DNA from: Venturia oleaginea
Lineage: Eukaryota; Ascomycota; Dothideomycetes; Venturiales; Venturiaceae
DNA: 64,000 bases
Assembly: GCA_013176395.1 (NCBI GenBank)
Contig: JABMLP010000010.1
Location: 434,001 to 498,000 of the forward strand
Reading direction: 5' to 3'
Shown: positions 34,402 to 45,932 of the stretch, one piece after another
Layout: the number at the start of each line of letters is the position of its first letter
How positions within the stretch are numbered: position 1 is the first letter of the stretch
Made by a program: the position numbers and the translations under genes
The notes under the pieces: model-generated
Database searches by the model: none
Told to the model about the DNA's origin: nothing
What the model saw: only the letters and a program-made list of their open reading frames with translations

Positions 34402-35266
34402 ACCTCTATCCATGTTGGATGTGGTGTACATAAACGCAATGCGATGCTCACGATAATCAATGAGATCATGAACAATTTAGTCATAAGGCATGGATACATG
34501 ATAAGATTGAGTTTGTCCGACACTACAGAAAAGTTTGCCTGATTCGGCAGACTCAACTCACCTTGCCGCTCTCCAACGATTTCAACCAGCTGTTCAACCA
34601 GTGTGCCAGATCTTACAACCAGTCTATTATTTGTGGTCTTCAGTAAAAAGACGAAGGTATACGAGGAGCAGGCATGGTGCGTATGTAGAGAAGTTCTTAC
34701 ACCTGAAAGCGTACAACTATGGCAAGCGCCTGGAGAAACTGTGATGCAATACTTCTCAAACGTATCTCGTTCAACGATGTCTTCATGGTGAAGCATTGAC
34801 GCCATCACAGCTGTCGGCAGGGCTCTGATCTGACGTGAACGGTATGATGGTAAAGATCCAGGTCAGAGGGTCGGGACGGGTTAATGACGGCTTGCGATAA
34901 ATGGCCGGATCCGATACAATGGATGAAGCATATTAGGGTACCGTAATCGACATTCGGCCGTTCCTGGATTGTAGGCTATAGATTGACTGCCCACGCGAGC
35001 GGTAGTGCGAGGCTATTAGGAGTTACCGGTACTTTTACAAGCAATACCGCGTAGATCAGTGCCGGTGATTACCACTCCTTCAAGCATGGGTTTGAGATGT
35101 CCGTCAAGCTTGGAGGGTCAAGAAACTGATGAGAGAACCTTGAAAATTTGAGGAGGAGCAAGGATCTGCGAAGATGACATATCGGCGTCAATATAAACCA
35201 AGGACCTGTTATCGGGATCCCCAAACGAACGGACAACGAACAACAACGACATCAACCTTACCGAAC
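34402..35266. other. Intergenic spacer
   Basis: 3' flank of the AIF-like gene and promoter of the monooxygenase-like gene. Nothing else recognised. Confidence 0.55.
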
Positions 35267-35698
35267 ATGGCAGAAACCGAGGCCGTCACTCTGATCGCCA
35301 TACTTTCTCCAAAGCCAGGCAAGAAGGAGCGGGTAAGGACTGCCAGCCAGGCGGATGAACAGCACACAGCTGAGCGAAACAGGTCATCGAAATCATGAAA
35401 AGGATTGTTGATGGTGTGATCGCGAATGAGATGGGCGCACTTCAATACGAGATGTTTGAAGATCTCAAGACGCAAGAGATATGCTTCGTCGAAAAGTACT
35501 ACGCGTCCCTTTCCTGCAAGGCGGTGTTTAGCGACTGATGTGTGGCACAGATATGCAGACGGGGCTGCTCAAAAGCTACACGAGAACACGGAATACTTCA
35601 AAGAGTCTATCGGAGCTCTGGTAAAGGAGGATCTGTTGTCGAAAGATTATGAGTTGAGGTTTTTGAAGACGGTCGCTGGGTTCCAGGTGCGACCTTGA
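35267..35698 (+). CDS. ABM-domain (antibiotic biosynthesis monooxygenase-like) protein, 108 aa
   Basis: Three exons, 35267-35332, 35383-35495 and 35551-35698; introns of 50 and 55 nt. The second junction splits a Lys codon. The product has the dimeric alpha-beta-barrel pattern of ABM proteins: a first strand (AVTLIAILSPKPGKKER), a helix (VIEIMKRIVDGVIANE), strands with EMGALQYEMFED and QEICFVEKYADGAA, a helix beginning HENTEYFKESIGALV, and a final strand (YELRFLKTVAGF). In the family these small proteins form dimers and act as cofactor-poor monooxygenases or quinone-handling enzymes. There is no biosynthetic cluster around it, so the substrate cannot be guessed. Cytosolic by default. Confidence 0.82.
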
Positions 35699-36761
35699 TT
35701 ATAGATCCACTTGGGGCATGGAAGAGCTTCGTATCGATGTCTGCCGATCTTTCTAGAGATTACTTTTGGAATGAAAAGATGTTCATCCCTTGGTAAGTGA
35801 GGTCCGTGGGATGTGTTTTGGTAGCAAGAATGCTACGAAATCATGTCGAATCCTGCGGAATCTGCTTTGCAACAATATGGACATTTTTTTAGGGTAGATG
35901 AAGCTCGTTTTCGATTTGCTCTGCTTGACAGGATTTTGAGTGATGTAAGCTCCAACCCTCGTCCCAGTCCAGCCGTGCCCACTGCCCAGCGTAAATCTCT
36001 GCTTTACTATAGTACAGCATGGCGGATAGGGCGGGTTGAGTTTCTACTGCTGTCACGATGAGGATGTTGGGGAGTGTCTGCCAACCTCTTGCGGGACGTT
36101 TGCCCTGCTAGGCCTGGTTGGTTGCCTCCTTCGTGCATGCAAGCCGTGATGACTCGTCTGACAGACCTGTCGCGTACTACTCTTGTGATTGTCGAGCCAA
36201 AGAGCAATATGGGAGCAATATAGGCTGGGTATTGGCAGTGGAGAGCAAATCTCGCTGCGGACACGACCTGTAGAATTGGCGGGATTTGCAGAAGAATTCA
36301 AAGAGGTCTAGCATGCATAATTACAATGGATAAGCCTTCATCGCGCCTCAGTCTAGACGCCATACTAGGAGTTCCGCTATCACCTCATCCATCGACGATT
36401 CCTGTTGATCTGATCTCCCCCAGCCCATCCCATTTCATCCGCCAACATTTCCCCCGGGCCTTGCTGCGTGCTGGATCTGTCGCTCGTTTGCTCTCCCGCG
36501 CAGGCCTTGTGCTGCGAATCGCCTCGACGATTGGAACATCTCTCCGGTAATCGTAATCGCAACGGCTGCTCTCCTTGGCAGGCTTCGCAAGTCTTAGCAC
36601 CCTCTACGTCAATCGCTCACACAATACTCAATCCTTGGCCGCCATTTACAGAGCACTCCATTGCCCTCTCTCGTTTCTTCGCGCGAAACTATAATCTCCA
36701 AACTTGCCGTGTTTTGTCGCCTGGCTCGAGCACAGTGGTCCACTCTTCTGGGCCTGTATAA
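35699..36761. other. Intergenic spacer
   Basis: 1.1 kb between two + strand genes. No gene recognised. A TATAAA at 36757-36762 touches the BST1 ATG, too close to act as its TATA box. Confidence 0.5.
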
Positions 36762-39700
36762 ATGCGGAGACGGCCTTCGGGGTCAACAACTGAGGAGGAG
36801 GACGAGACTCTGAATCTTGATGTGGTGTCAATCCAAGAGACGGAAGACAAGGAGGAAATACTGAGGAAACCTTCTGCAAATCTGGATCCAAAGGACAAGA
36901 GGAAGGCCGCCGCTGGACAGAATCCTGCATGGAAGCAAACCACATCGCAAAAAGGCATGCCGAGCGAGCAAGAGATGGAGGAGCTGCGGCTCTCAAAGGA
37001 TATAACTCGCGATGCCACTAGGGATACCCATACTCCACGACGGCGGTGCCAGGTGCGCAATCCCTGGTCGTGTTCATGGCTTACCGTGGGCACTTTATTG
37101 ACAGCATTGGCACTTGTATTATGCATGTTCCAGTCGTTCACAACTCGCCAGCTTGATCCGAAGGGCGCTGACATGTCGTGGATGGCCAGCGCCTTCGTGA
37201 GGTTTCCCGACTTCGACACGGAACACACGCGATTTGCTACAAAATACTCGCTACATCTGTACCGAGAAATGGGAATAGATGACGAGGACCCCAAAGTACG
37301 TCCCAGATGGCTGACTCGCCATTTATGTTCTTAAACTAATGATCAAGCAGGTCAAAGGAGTCCCAATTCTCTTCATCCCAGGAAATGCCGGATCATACAA
37401 ACAGGTCCGATCACTTGCCTCAGAGGCAGCCAATTACTGGAACAACAACATTCGGCAGAATAGCCAGGCAGTGCAGGATGGCAAGATGGCGTTGGATTTC
37501 TTCACCGTGGACTTCAATGAGGACCTCACTGCTTTCCACGGTCAAACACTGCTTGACCAGGCAGAATATCTGAACGATGCGGTCGCATATATTTTATCTC
37601 TCTACCACAATCCTCAAAAATCGATGAGAGATTCGAGTCTCCCAGATCCTAGCTCGGTCATGTTGATCGGGCATTCCATGGGAGGTGTGGCCGCACGAAC
37701 GATGCTTACAATGCCGAATTACCAGGCAAACTCTGTGAATACAATAATCACACTTTCAGCGCCGCATGCTCGACCTCCGGTTTCCTTTGACGCACAAATT
37801 GTTAGGACATATCAAACGATTAACGACTACTGGAGGAAGGCACACTCGACACAATGGGGCTCGGATAATCCTCTCTGGCATGTAACTCTCATCTCCATTG
37901 CAGGAGGTGGGCTGGATACCATCGTGCCTTCGGATTATTCGAGTTTGGCATCCCTGGTTCCCGAAACACACGGATTCACCGTTTATACGTCAACGATACC
38001 GGACGTTTGGCTGGGCATGGATCACCTCTCGATAACGTGGTGCGATCAATTCAGGAAGGCCGTTATTCGGTCGTTGTTCGACGTCATGGATGCTAATCGA
38101 GCTACGCAAACTAAGCCTCGTGGTCGACGGATGCGATCTTTCAAGAAATGGTTTCTAACTGGGTTGGAGGACGTTGCCGAGAAGTCTCTGCCTCACAAAG
38201 AGCCAAAGACACTACTCACTCTGGAAGACAATTCGAATGCCATCATCTCGCAGGGAGAAAGGCTGGTTTTGCATGAGCTTGGCCGGTCAGGTAGACGGAG
38301 AGCACATCTTCTCCCGATACCGCCACAAGGCTCACCAGAAGGTCGCAAGTTCACATTGTTGGCAGACCAGCATCTTGATTACCCAGGAGAGAACGGAAAC
38401 CTTGAAGTACTCTTTTGCAGTGTCTTCCCTCTCCAAGTGGGACACTCTGCTACACTTTTCTCCATGAACATGGACCTATCTGGAGACAGCTCGGGATCCA
38501 CGCGTTTGGCTTGCAAGAATGTTGCCTCAGATACGATTAGGTTGCCGGCATCGACCCCTCACTCCAAGTACCCCTTCGACAAGGCAACTCCATTCTCTTA
38601 CCTTCAATATGATCTTGAAGATCTGGTTGAACATCAATTCGTGGCCGTTGTCGACAAAGCTTCCGATCACGTCTCTGGGTGGCTTATTGCTGAATTCAAT
38701 GCTGGTTCAGAATCTATGATTCAGTCACCTGTTGGCATTAAAGGAATGCTTACCTCGGGTCTAAAATTCAAATTACCCGCAAAGCGACCATTGCTAATGG
38801 ACATCAAACTTCCAAACTTAGAGTCTGGTCTCTTTGCTTACAAGCTCAGTTTGGGCAAGCAAGCCTGCGGTGACGCGGAGATGTTCACCCCACTCGTGCG
38901 CCAGTACATATCAGAAGTCCATGAGTCCAAATTCTTCGTCAATGTCAAGGATGTGGAGATCACCCTGCACGGCGTGGCTCCTTATATGCCGCCACCGTTG
39001 AAGGATCAGAGTCACGGCAATGGGCTCTCACTCCAACTCTGGACTGATCCGACTTGCAACAGTGCGGTTGAAATCACATTGAGTTTGGACATTCTGGGCA
39101 GCTTTGGAAAGTTGTGGATGCGTTATCGCACGCTCTTTGCCGCGTTGCCGCTTCTTGTAGTAGCGCTGGCTCTCAGGAAGCAGTTTCAAATTTATGACGA
39201 GTCTGGTGAGTAGATTGTCATTTCTTGGTTTAGTCGAATGCTAATCATCTTTTCAGGCATTTTCATGAGTTTTTCCGAAGGCTTAAACGAATCGCTTCGC
39301 CGTTCCGTTGCGGTCTTGCTGTTATCGTTATCATTTGCCTCAATCTATTTGGCGAACGTGAGCCAGGCTGAACTATCGAAGAAACCAGCTTGGTCCGGCC
39401 ACAAACAAGGCAACAGCACTGAGTCAGTCGTTGACTTCACCAAGAACGAACTCCTCACTGGCTCCCCAGACCCATTCTTTTGGTTTCTTCTCCCCTTGTT
39501 CGGTGTGATCAGTGTCGGTCTATGTGTGGCGATCAATTACGCTGCACTCACCATCACTCATGCTATCACGTGGGGGTATTCGAGAGTCCGCGCTGCTCCT
39601 CCGCGAAACGAGGATGGACGGTATGTATCCGCCTTGTTTTTCTAACCATTTCCATACTGATTTAGTTCATCAGGCGAACGCCAGCTGCATTTGCAGTCAC

Positions 39701-40391
39701 ATCAACTCGACAGCGCGTGGTTACAACGGGCGTTCTGCTTATCTTGGTATCAACCGTCATACCCTATCAGTTCGCATTCCTTGTACTATGTATTGTCCAA
39801 ATTGCGACATGCGTGCGAGCCTTGAGAGTTGCCAAAGAAACTGTTCGTTCCTCTTCATTGAGGACACGCTCATATTGCTAATGAATCCACAGAACTCCGA
39901 AGCCAACTATAACTTCTACAATTACGCCCACTCGATCCTAATTCTCATGCTTTGGATACTTCCAATCAACCTCCCAGTTCTCGTTGTATGGATACGAAAC
40001 CTAGCCGTTCATTGGCTCACGCCGTTCTCCTCGCATCATAATATCCTTTCTATCATGCCATATATCCTTCTCGTGGAGACTCTCAGCACGGGTCGCATGA
40101 TTCCTCGAGTGCAGACTGGGTAAGTTTCTCCAATAAGCGATGCTTTGAACCGCGTTACTAACGGTACCAAGCATGCGCTACATGACCCATGTCATGCTCT
40201 TCCTTCTCGCTGTCGATTCAGCTCTCTACAGCGTTTCTTATGCATACCTCCTTCACCAGGTGGTCAATTTCTTCTGCGCATGGCTTGTCCTAATACACCT
40301 TTCGACAAGTTCGTTTTCTTTTCATAGACTCGGCCGGCTATTAGACGATTCCGTGGAGCCGGGCGGACAGCACATCAAGAAGAGGCCCTGA
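36762..40391 (+). CDS. bst1: GPI inositol-deacylase BST1 (PGAP1 family)
   Basis: Six exons: 36762-37295, 37351-39205, 39257-39620, 39674-39842, 39893-40119 and 40172-40391; introns 50-55 nt; 1,122 residues. It removes the acyl chain from the inositol of GPI anchors in the ER, which lets GPI proteins exit and aids their quality control. A charged cytosolic N-terminus is followed by a membrane segment at ~105-125 (WLTVGTLLTALALVLCMFQS). The alpha/beta-hydrolase starts at VKGVPILFIPGNAGSYKQVR and has the catalytic serine in LIGHSMGGVAARTML (S287). The last ~370 residues contain several hydrophobic helices, consistent with the multi-pass C-terminal half. All five junctions keep frame, and unspliced reading ends at stops within each intron. 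It ends in KKRP, a possible dibasic ER-retention signal. Confidence 0.94.
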
Positions 40392-41134
40392 GGCCATCGT
40401 TGGGTTCTTTTTTCAACGACGTCTGCATCGCAGCCTCATTCGTCGACGTATAAGCGTTACGTTTTGCCTCATGACCACAGCAAGCGTGGTGAATTTCTTC
40501 GACGGTTTTTTGCATGTTCTCGAGTACCTCGTTCTGCGGACAGGGAAAAGCGAGCGACACTTCTCATGTACATATTTGTTTGCTTTTTTGGACACTCCGT
40601 CTTCTTCGGGTGTTTGCTACGCAGGGCCTTTGACGGACTAACGCCGAGGATCCCGGTTGGTCTGCAGTTCGATGTGGTCTTGTTTAACTTGTAATCGTCA
40701 CTTTGTCACGGAGGAGACAATGGCGTTCCGAGGAACCGACGGGGCGGTAATGTCAATAATGCTGTCTGGGGCTGGTATGTGATGTGGCTGGCTGAGTAGC
40801 GGCTGTTTAGATGTATAATATTAAGTGCTTGCCCATCCTTTGGAACTTTTACTTTGTATTCCTTTGGCGGATTGCTGAGAGTCGTTTTGATTTTGTCCTT
40901 TGGATGTATCCTTCTGACGTCTCTCAAATCAAGTTGCCAACGACTTCAGTCCTGTACTGAGAATGAGAGACTGTGATATACAATGGCGTGAAGAATTAAG
41001 CTGCATTCCAAGTCGGACCTCTTTATGCACGTCCCAAATTTAGTAACTAATACGTCGTAAGCTCCCTCGCCAACAACAACCCAGCTCCAGCTCTCCATAC
41101 TAAAACTCGCCCTCTGCCGCCGCAACGAGCAACA
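40392..41134. other. Intergenic spacer
   Basis: BST1 3' flank and END3 promoter. No gene recognised; frames on both strands lack domains. Confidence 0.55.
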
Positions 41135-42443
41135 ATGTCTGCTCACGAAATAAAACCCGAAGAAATAGAAAAGTATTGGGAAATCTTCGCCTCCCTCACG
41201 AATGGCGGCACACATCTTAATGGGTCGCAAGCAGCCCCCGTCCTCAAGAATTCGGGACTAGGAGATGAGAAGCTGGAGAGAGTGTGGGATTTGGCGGATG
41301 TAGACGGGGATGGGAACCTGGACTTTGAAGAGTTCTGTGTGGCTATGAGGGTAATATTTGATTTGGTCAATGGGGTATGTCGACTTCACTTTGGAGAGGC
41401 TGGTGCAACGAACGATGTCCAGTCTCGAATGGCAATTGGCATGGCATGCGACGACAGACATAGAGCTGATATGGCGTGAACAGTTATCATCAGATGTACC
41501 CACGACACTACCAGACTGGCTTGTTCCAGAATCAAAAGCCCACCTCGTCCAAGCCAACCGCGCGCTTTCAGGCCGCCAACCCCAGTTTGAACGCGTGGAT
41601 GACGATGACACGGATTCCTCCCTCAAGGATGGCTTCGATTGGTACATGTCGCCCAACAACAAAAATAAATACGACGAAATATACACGGCGAACCGAGACA
41701 CGCACGGCGAGATATCCTTTGCTTCCCTCGAACCTTTATACTCCTCCCTCGATGTGCCGGATACGGATATCAGAAGTGCTTGGAATCTGATTAATCCGAG
41801 TGCGAGTCAGACAATCGGGAAGGATGCGACGTTGGCTTTTCTGCATATTTTGAACAATAGGCATGAGGGATTCCGGATCCCAAGGTCCGTGCCGGCATCT
41901 CTGCGGTCGACGTTCGAAAGAGGGACGATAGAGTATAATTTGGATCGCGTACAACCGACTTCAAAATCACGTTGGGCAGCCAAAGAAGAGGATCGAGGAT
42001 CGAGGAAAGCCAAGTTCGGAGATGCGTACCTGACGAGATTGGGCGTGGGTGAGCGAGTGACAAAGGGGACGGATTTCAGTGCTACCAAGGGCAAGGATGA
42101 TGAGTGGGAAGAGGTGCGTTTGAAGCGGGAACTCAAAGATATCGAGGAGAAGATTTCACGCGCGGAGAAAGAGGCAGGGAAACGGAAGGGTGGGAGAGAT
42201 ACGAGGAGTAAACCGGCACTTGTGAAGCGGGAATTAGAAATGCTTCTTGATTACAAAAGAAGGGAGCTAAGGGCTTTGGAGGCTGGAGAAGGAAAGTATA
42301 AAGAGGGTGGTAACTTGAAGGGCTTGAGCGACGATATTGCCATGGTCAAGGAGCAAGTGGATGGACTACAAAGCCATTTGACTGAGAGGGAGAGGGTACT
42401 TGATGATCTGAAAAGGCAAATTGAGGAAGAGAAGTCGAGATAA
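41135..42443 (+). CDS. end3: Actin cytoskeleton-regulatory complex protein END3
   Basis: Two exons, 41135-41374 and 41484-42443, with a 109-nt phase-0 intron (GTATGT...GAACAG); 399 residues, the usual END3 length. Residues 1-80 are an EH domain with a complete EF-hand loop [12 protein letters not shown] (55-66) in [16 protein letters not shown] second, degenerate EH region follows ([18 protein letters not shown], then the stretch around [13 protein letters not shown]). The C-terminal ~130 residues are a coiled coil with repeated helical units ([34 protein letters not shown]). In yeast END3 works with PAN1 and SLA1 at cortical actin patches during endocytosis. The intron is longer than its neighbours' but joins cleanly. 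Confidence 0.94.
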
Positions 42444-42699
42444 GGGGACTTGTCAATTAGGCCGGGGTGTGGGTGGATTCGATAACATTACTTGGTTATG
42501 GTGTTATTTTGAGCGACTTCCTCATCGGACCAGTAAATATAAGATTGAAGCATAGAAAGAAGTTCACAACCAGTAAGGAGAATATCTATCAAGCTTCGAT
42601 CGGAATCGTCGTAAGCAATGGTAAACGTCGGATCTAATACCACACCAGATTTTGAAAATTGTTTTATCGCGGACGAAGTGAGTGCTGGCCTATTGCCAC
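42444..42699. other. Spacer between END3 and the HET relic
   Basis: END3 3' flank. A minus-strand frame crossing this stretch (42488-42712) may be the tail of the HET relic; I cannot tell. Confidence 0.35.
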
Positions 42700-44972
42700 G
42701 TAAAATAGTCACTCGAATTGTGATTCAAGAGGTCTCATGCAGGCAGACCGGTTCACCAGTGTTATGATTCATCAATATATCAAGGGGCGTCATCTGCTCC
42801 GACACCTTCAACAAACCCAATACGGCCTTGAGAACATTTCTGGAGTCACTCATGTCGCCACTTATGTATTGTGCCAGAAGATTAGCGTACTTGATAAAAG
42901 GTGAGAGAAATAGTACTAGACTCCACTTCTATGCGTGCCTGACCAGAGATGGCACCGTTTCTTTTGGAATTGAGATTCGGCACAGGGAATTTGTGGCGGT
43001 CTATCGCTAGTATAAGTCGCGGACATGTCTTCGTGCAAGACGCCGTGACGACAAGGCACCATTGAACGTGAGCATCTTCTTTGACAAAAGCTTCTCTTGC
43101 AAGGTTCAAGCCCTTGTATCCCATTTCGAATTGCCCGTCTTGTATTGTACCGCTAGTAAGATATTGACATTAGGCTGCGCTTGGGAAGCGATCTGGCGCC
43201 GACTTGATCTAGGAGAAAGACCTGCGAGTCCTACCTCGGCATCCAGTCCATCAGCAGCTATGGTTGTGATGGATGCGTGGCCGTATATGTGATCCGTTTG
43301 TTCGATCTGCGATGCCCGCGCTGCATCATCGTTTTCTCCGTGGTCATCATGCTGGATGATGCAGAGACTGTGCACCCAAGATGCTGCGGTCCATTCTGCG
43401 AGTAACATCCATGACATCACAATGGTGTTCGAGTTAGGTACCGGTCGATTCTCTAGCACAGCAGTAAGGGCTTCGAGGTTTTGCATCAGCAGATTCAGGC
43501 GTCGCGTGCCCACCACGCCCCAAACGTAGGATAAGGCGGCATAGTTCGGCTTCTGGTCCATTGTCGAGATGTCCATTTGGACAATCTGCCGAGTTTGGAC
43601 ATCGATCAGTCTGAAACGTGGTCCAGAGGAAGGCTGAAGTTCATTCCACCAGCTTGGGGCATCCCAGTTCTGGCCATGATGGGAGGAACAGTGTTCAAAC
43701 CATGTTTTGCAATCCCCCTCGATAGCAATTTGTGGCTGCGGCACTTTACCGTAATTAAGAGATCGGTGAACTGGCTGATAGATTGTAGCAATGCGAACAT
43801 TGAAGGTGCTGATGCGTGAGAGAGCTGCTCGTGAACTATTACCGTAGCCTCAGACATTCACACCAGCAGACCTTTTTCTGGATGGCTGGCATCGTGAAAG
43901 ACGATGGAAATGGCCACAGGTAGCTTCGCGTCAAAGCTCGTATGAGCGATGCGACAGTCGGGATCAGAGTGCTGACGGTAGCCATGATCTTCACTCGTTT
44001 TGTGTCTGTCTCATCCCATATGGCGCCAGTGACACCAACAGCCGCGGCAGCACCACTTAGCTGGATCTTTTCGGGGGCAGTCAATTGATCTGGGTCTGTA
44101 CTTGCATTCAGGTCAGGAGCCACGATCACGTCCACGCCTTGGGAGCCCTGCTACAACTCAACTTTATCCCGATTTCGCCCAAAGGGATAATGAGGTTTGT
44201 GGCTAGGTACGAAGCTGATCTTATCCGTGATTTCCAAGGCCTTGTCTCATTCTCTGAAAGTCTTTCCAACAAGTTCACTTGACAAGTAATTTTTAATTGC
44301 GGGGTGAATGATAGGGTCGTTCTCAGCGATCGCGTCAACCAACAAAGTGCAAAACCGGCAGCTCTGATTCTTGTTCTTGCGCAAGATTCACCCCAGAAAA
44401 ATGAGCTTGCGCGCAAAGTGTCCAGGATTCCTGGCGGCGGTATTGCGAGGATTGAAGTGGTCAAAACCGATATTAGAACAGGTTGTGCAAAGATCTTCTT
44501 TGCGTAGTTTTTTCTTGTCTTCCAAAACTACACTGATGTCTCCACCAGACAAAATCAATTTCCAGCTGATCGCGGCCTGCCATGCCGCGCAAGCCTCCGG
44601 GGATCTTGATCTTGTATGGTGTCTTACTCTCTTCCTGTCCTGACCAGGAAGACTGCGAGTGCCGCTTGTCTGAGTCTCCAATTCTTACCGGGCATCATGA
44701 TCTCTACCTTCTCCGAGGCCGTTGGCGCAGATTCTCTATGGCTGGAAGAGTCACTGGTGCGGAAATTAGACGTCTCGGAAGATCTGATGTCGTTTCCAGG
44801 TGGAGCCAACGTAAGTCCTGCGTAAGACGAAGGTCGCGCAGATGGAGAAAGAATCGGGATAGTTTTTCGAGTCAGGTGAGTCGCCGGTGAAAGAAGTGCT
44901 GGGAAGTGACGGCAGTTTCTCAACTGCTTTCCTGGCTTTGTTCTTCAATTCGTTGAACTTTCTGAAGCTCAT
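42700..44972 (-). pseudogene. Decayed heterokaryon-incompatibility (HET-domain) gene
   Basis: Pieces of a HET protein lie in order on the minus strand in several frames. A start at 44972 (MSFRKFNELKNKARKAVEKL) is followed by an N-terminal Cys segment (DLCTTCSNIGFDHF; QSCRFCTLLVDAIAEND) interrupted by a TGA at 44388-44390. A middle part (43839-44135) precedes the HET core at 43744-43106. The core shows NYAALSYVWG, a degraded SWVHSLCIIQHDD (normally W-x-D in the family) and DHIYGHASITTIAADGLDAEVGL. The frame ends in TGA exactly where the conserved Trp of the RAW-TLQE motif is expected; TLQEKLLSKKMLTF follows directly. Downstream remnants are broken by further stops. In the family the domain triggers incompatibility cell death. 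Start and end are approximate. Confidence 0.78.
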
Positions 44973-45932
44973 TGTTGTTATATCGATACTGATAGGGGCC
45001 TAGGTGTGGTAAAGTGGCCTTGCAACCCATTTAGTCTGATTTGCAGAAATAAATGCCAAACATTTGCCACAATCAATTCCGAGTTGAAAGTCGGTGTGAG
45101 TAGTACTGGTCGTTGTGGTAAACGCAGGGGATTTGAACGCTTCGATGCGGATTGCAAATTGATGGTGGGCTTCATCGTGCCCATAGTCCACCACAGTCCA
45201 CAGCGCTTCGTATCCCTCCACACGAAAGCATTCTAGAATCAAAGAAGACCCAGGAACAACAAAACATTGGAATCAAACAGTCAGGCATCAAACGCTTGAG
45301 CTGACCAAAAGTTGTGCCGTGAAGGCTGAAACAATCCCTGAAAGTTCCCAGTCAGTGTAGATTAGAACAAACCAGCACGGCAAGTTCCGCACCAAGCCAA
45401 AAATGTTGCTTCTCTTACGTTTTGTCTTCAGGCAACAGTATGGCTAGGGATATGCGCTGCAATTGTCTGCAACACGAGCTTTTGCGTCCATCGTATCGGT
45501 GGAGGAGAAATGGCGTGGCTTCGTGGGCCGAGATTTTGCGGGAGAAACTGGCAAGCATACCTGACTTATGATGATGCGATACCAGGCTGCGCATAACTTC
45601 CTTGAACAAGGCCAAATTGCATAGGCGGATGAGAGGCTTGATCTCGCGACTTCTACCACATTGCACAGCAGAAAATTTAAGAAGCTTTCCTCGGGATGCG
45701 CATATGGCATCAAATGTAAATAAATAATAGCACGCACGCTAAATCGCTGTAGCAAACGCATAATCCAAAACCCCGCTTCAAATAAGTCCATCAGAAGACC
45801 TGAATAATCGACGAATTGAGAGCACGATCCAGGTCTCGTTTTCTGAACCCAGGCGCTCGTCCTAAGCATATGCCAGTCTTGATAATTTCTGCACTAATTG
45901 TTAGCGAAGGTCTGTGACAACAGTATACCAAC
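44973..45932. other. Spacer between HET relic and bZIP gene
   Basis: Contains overlapping short frames on both strands (up to 141 codons on the minus strand) without recognisable domains. Probably old accessory sequence plus the bZIP 3' flank. Confidence 0.4.

Noticed and set aside
18605..36000. A secondary-metabolite cluster around the ABM monooxygenase and Zn2Cys6 regulator
   Set aside because: No PKS, NRPS, terpene cyclase, P450 or transporter is nearby; the neighbours are housekeeping genes.
36757..36762. TATAAA touching the BST1 start codon
   Set aside because: It overlaps the ATG, so it cannot serve as the core promoter of that transcript.
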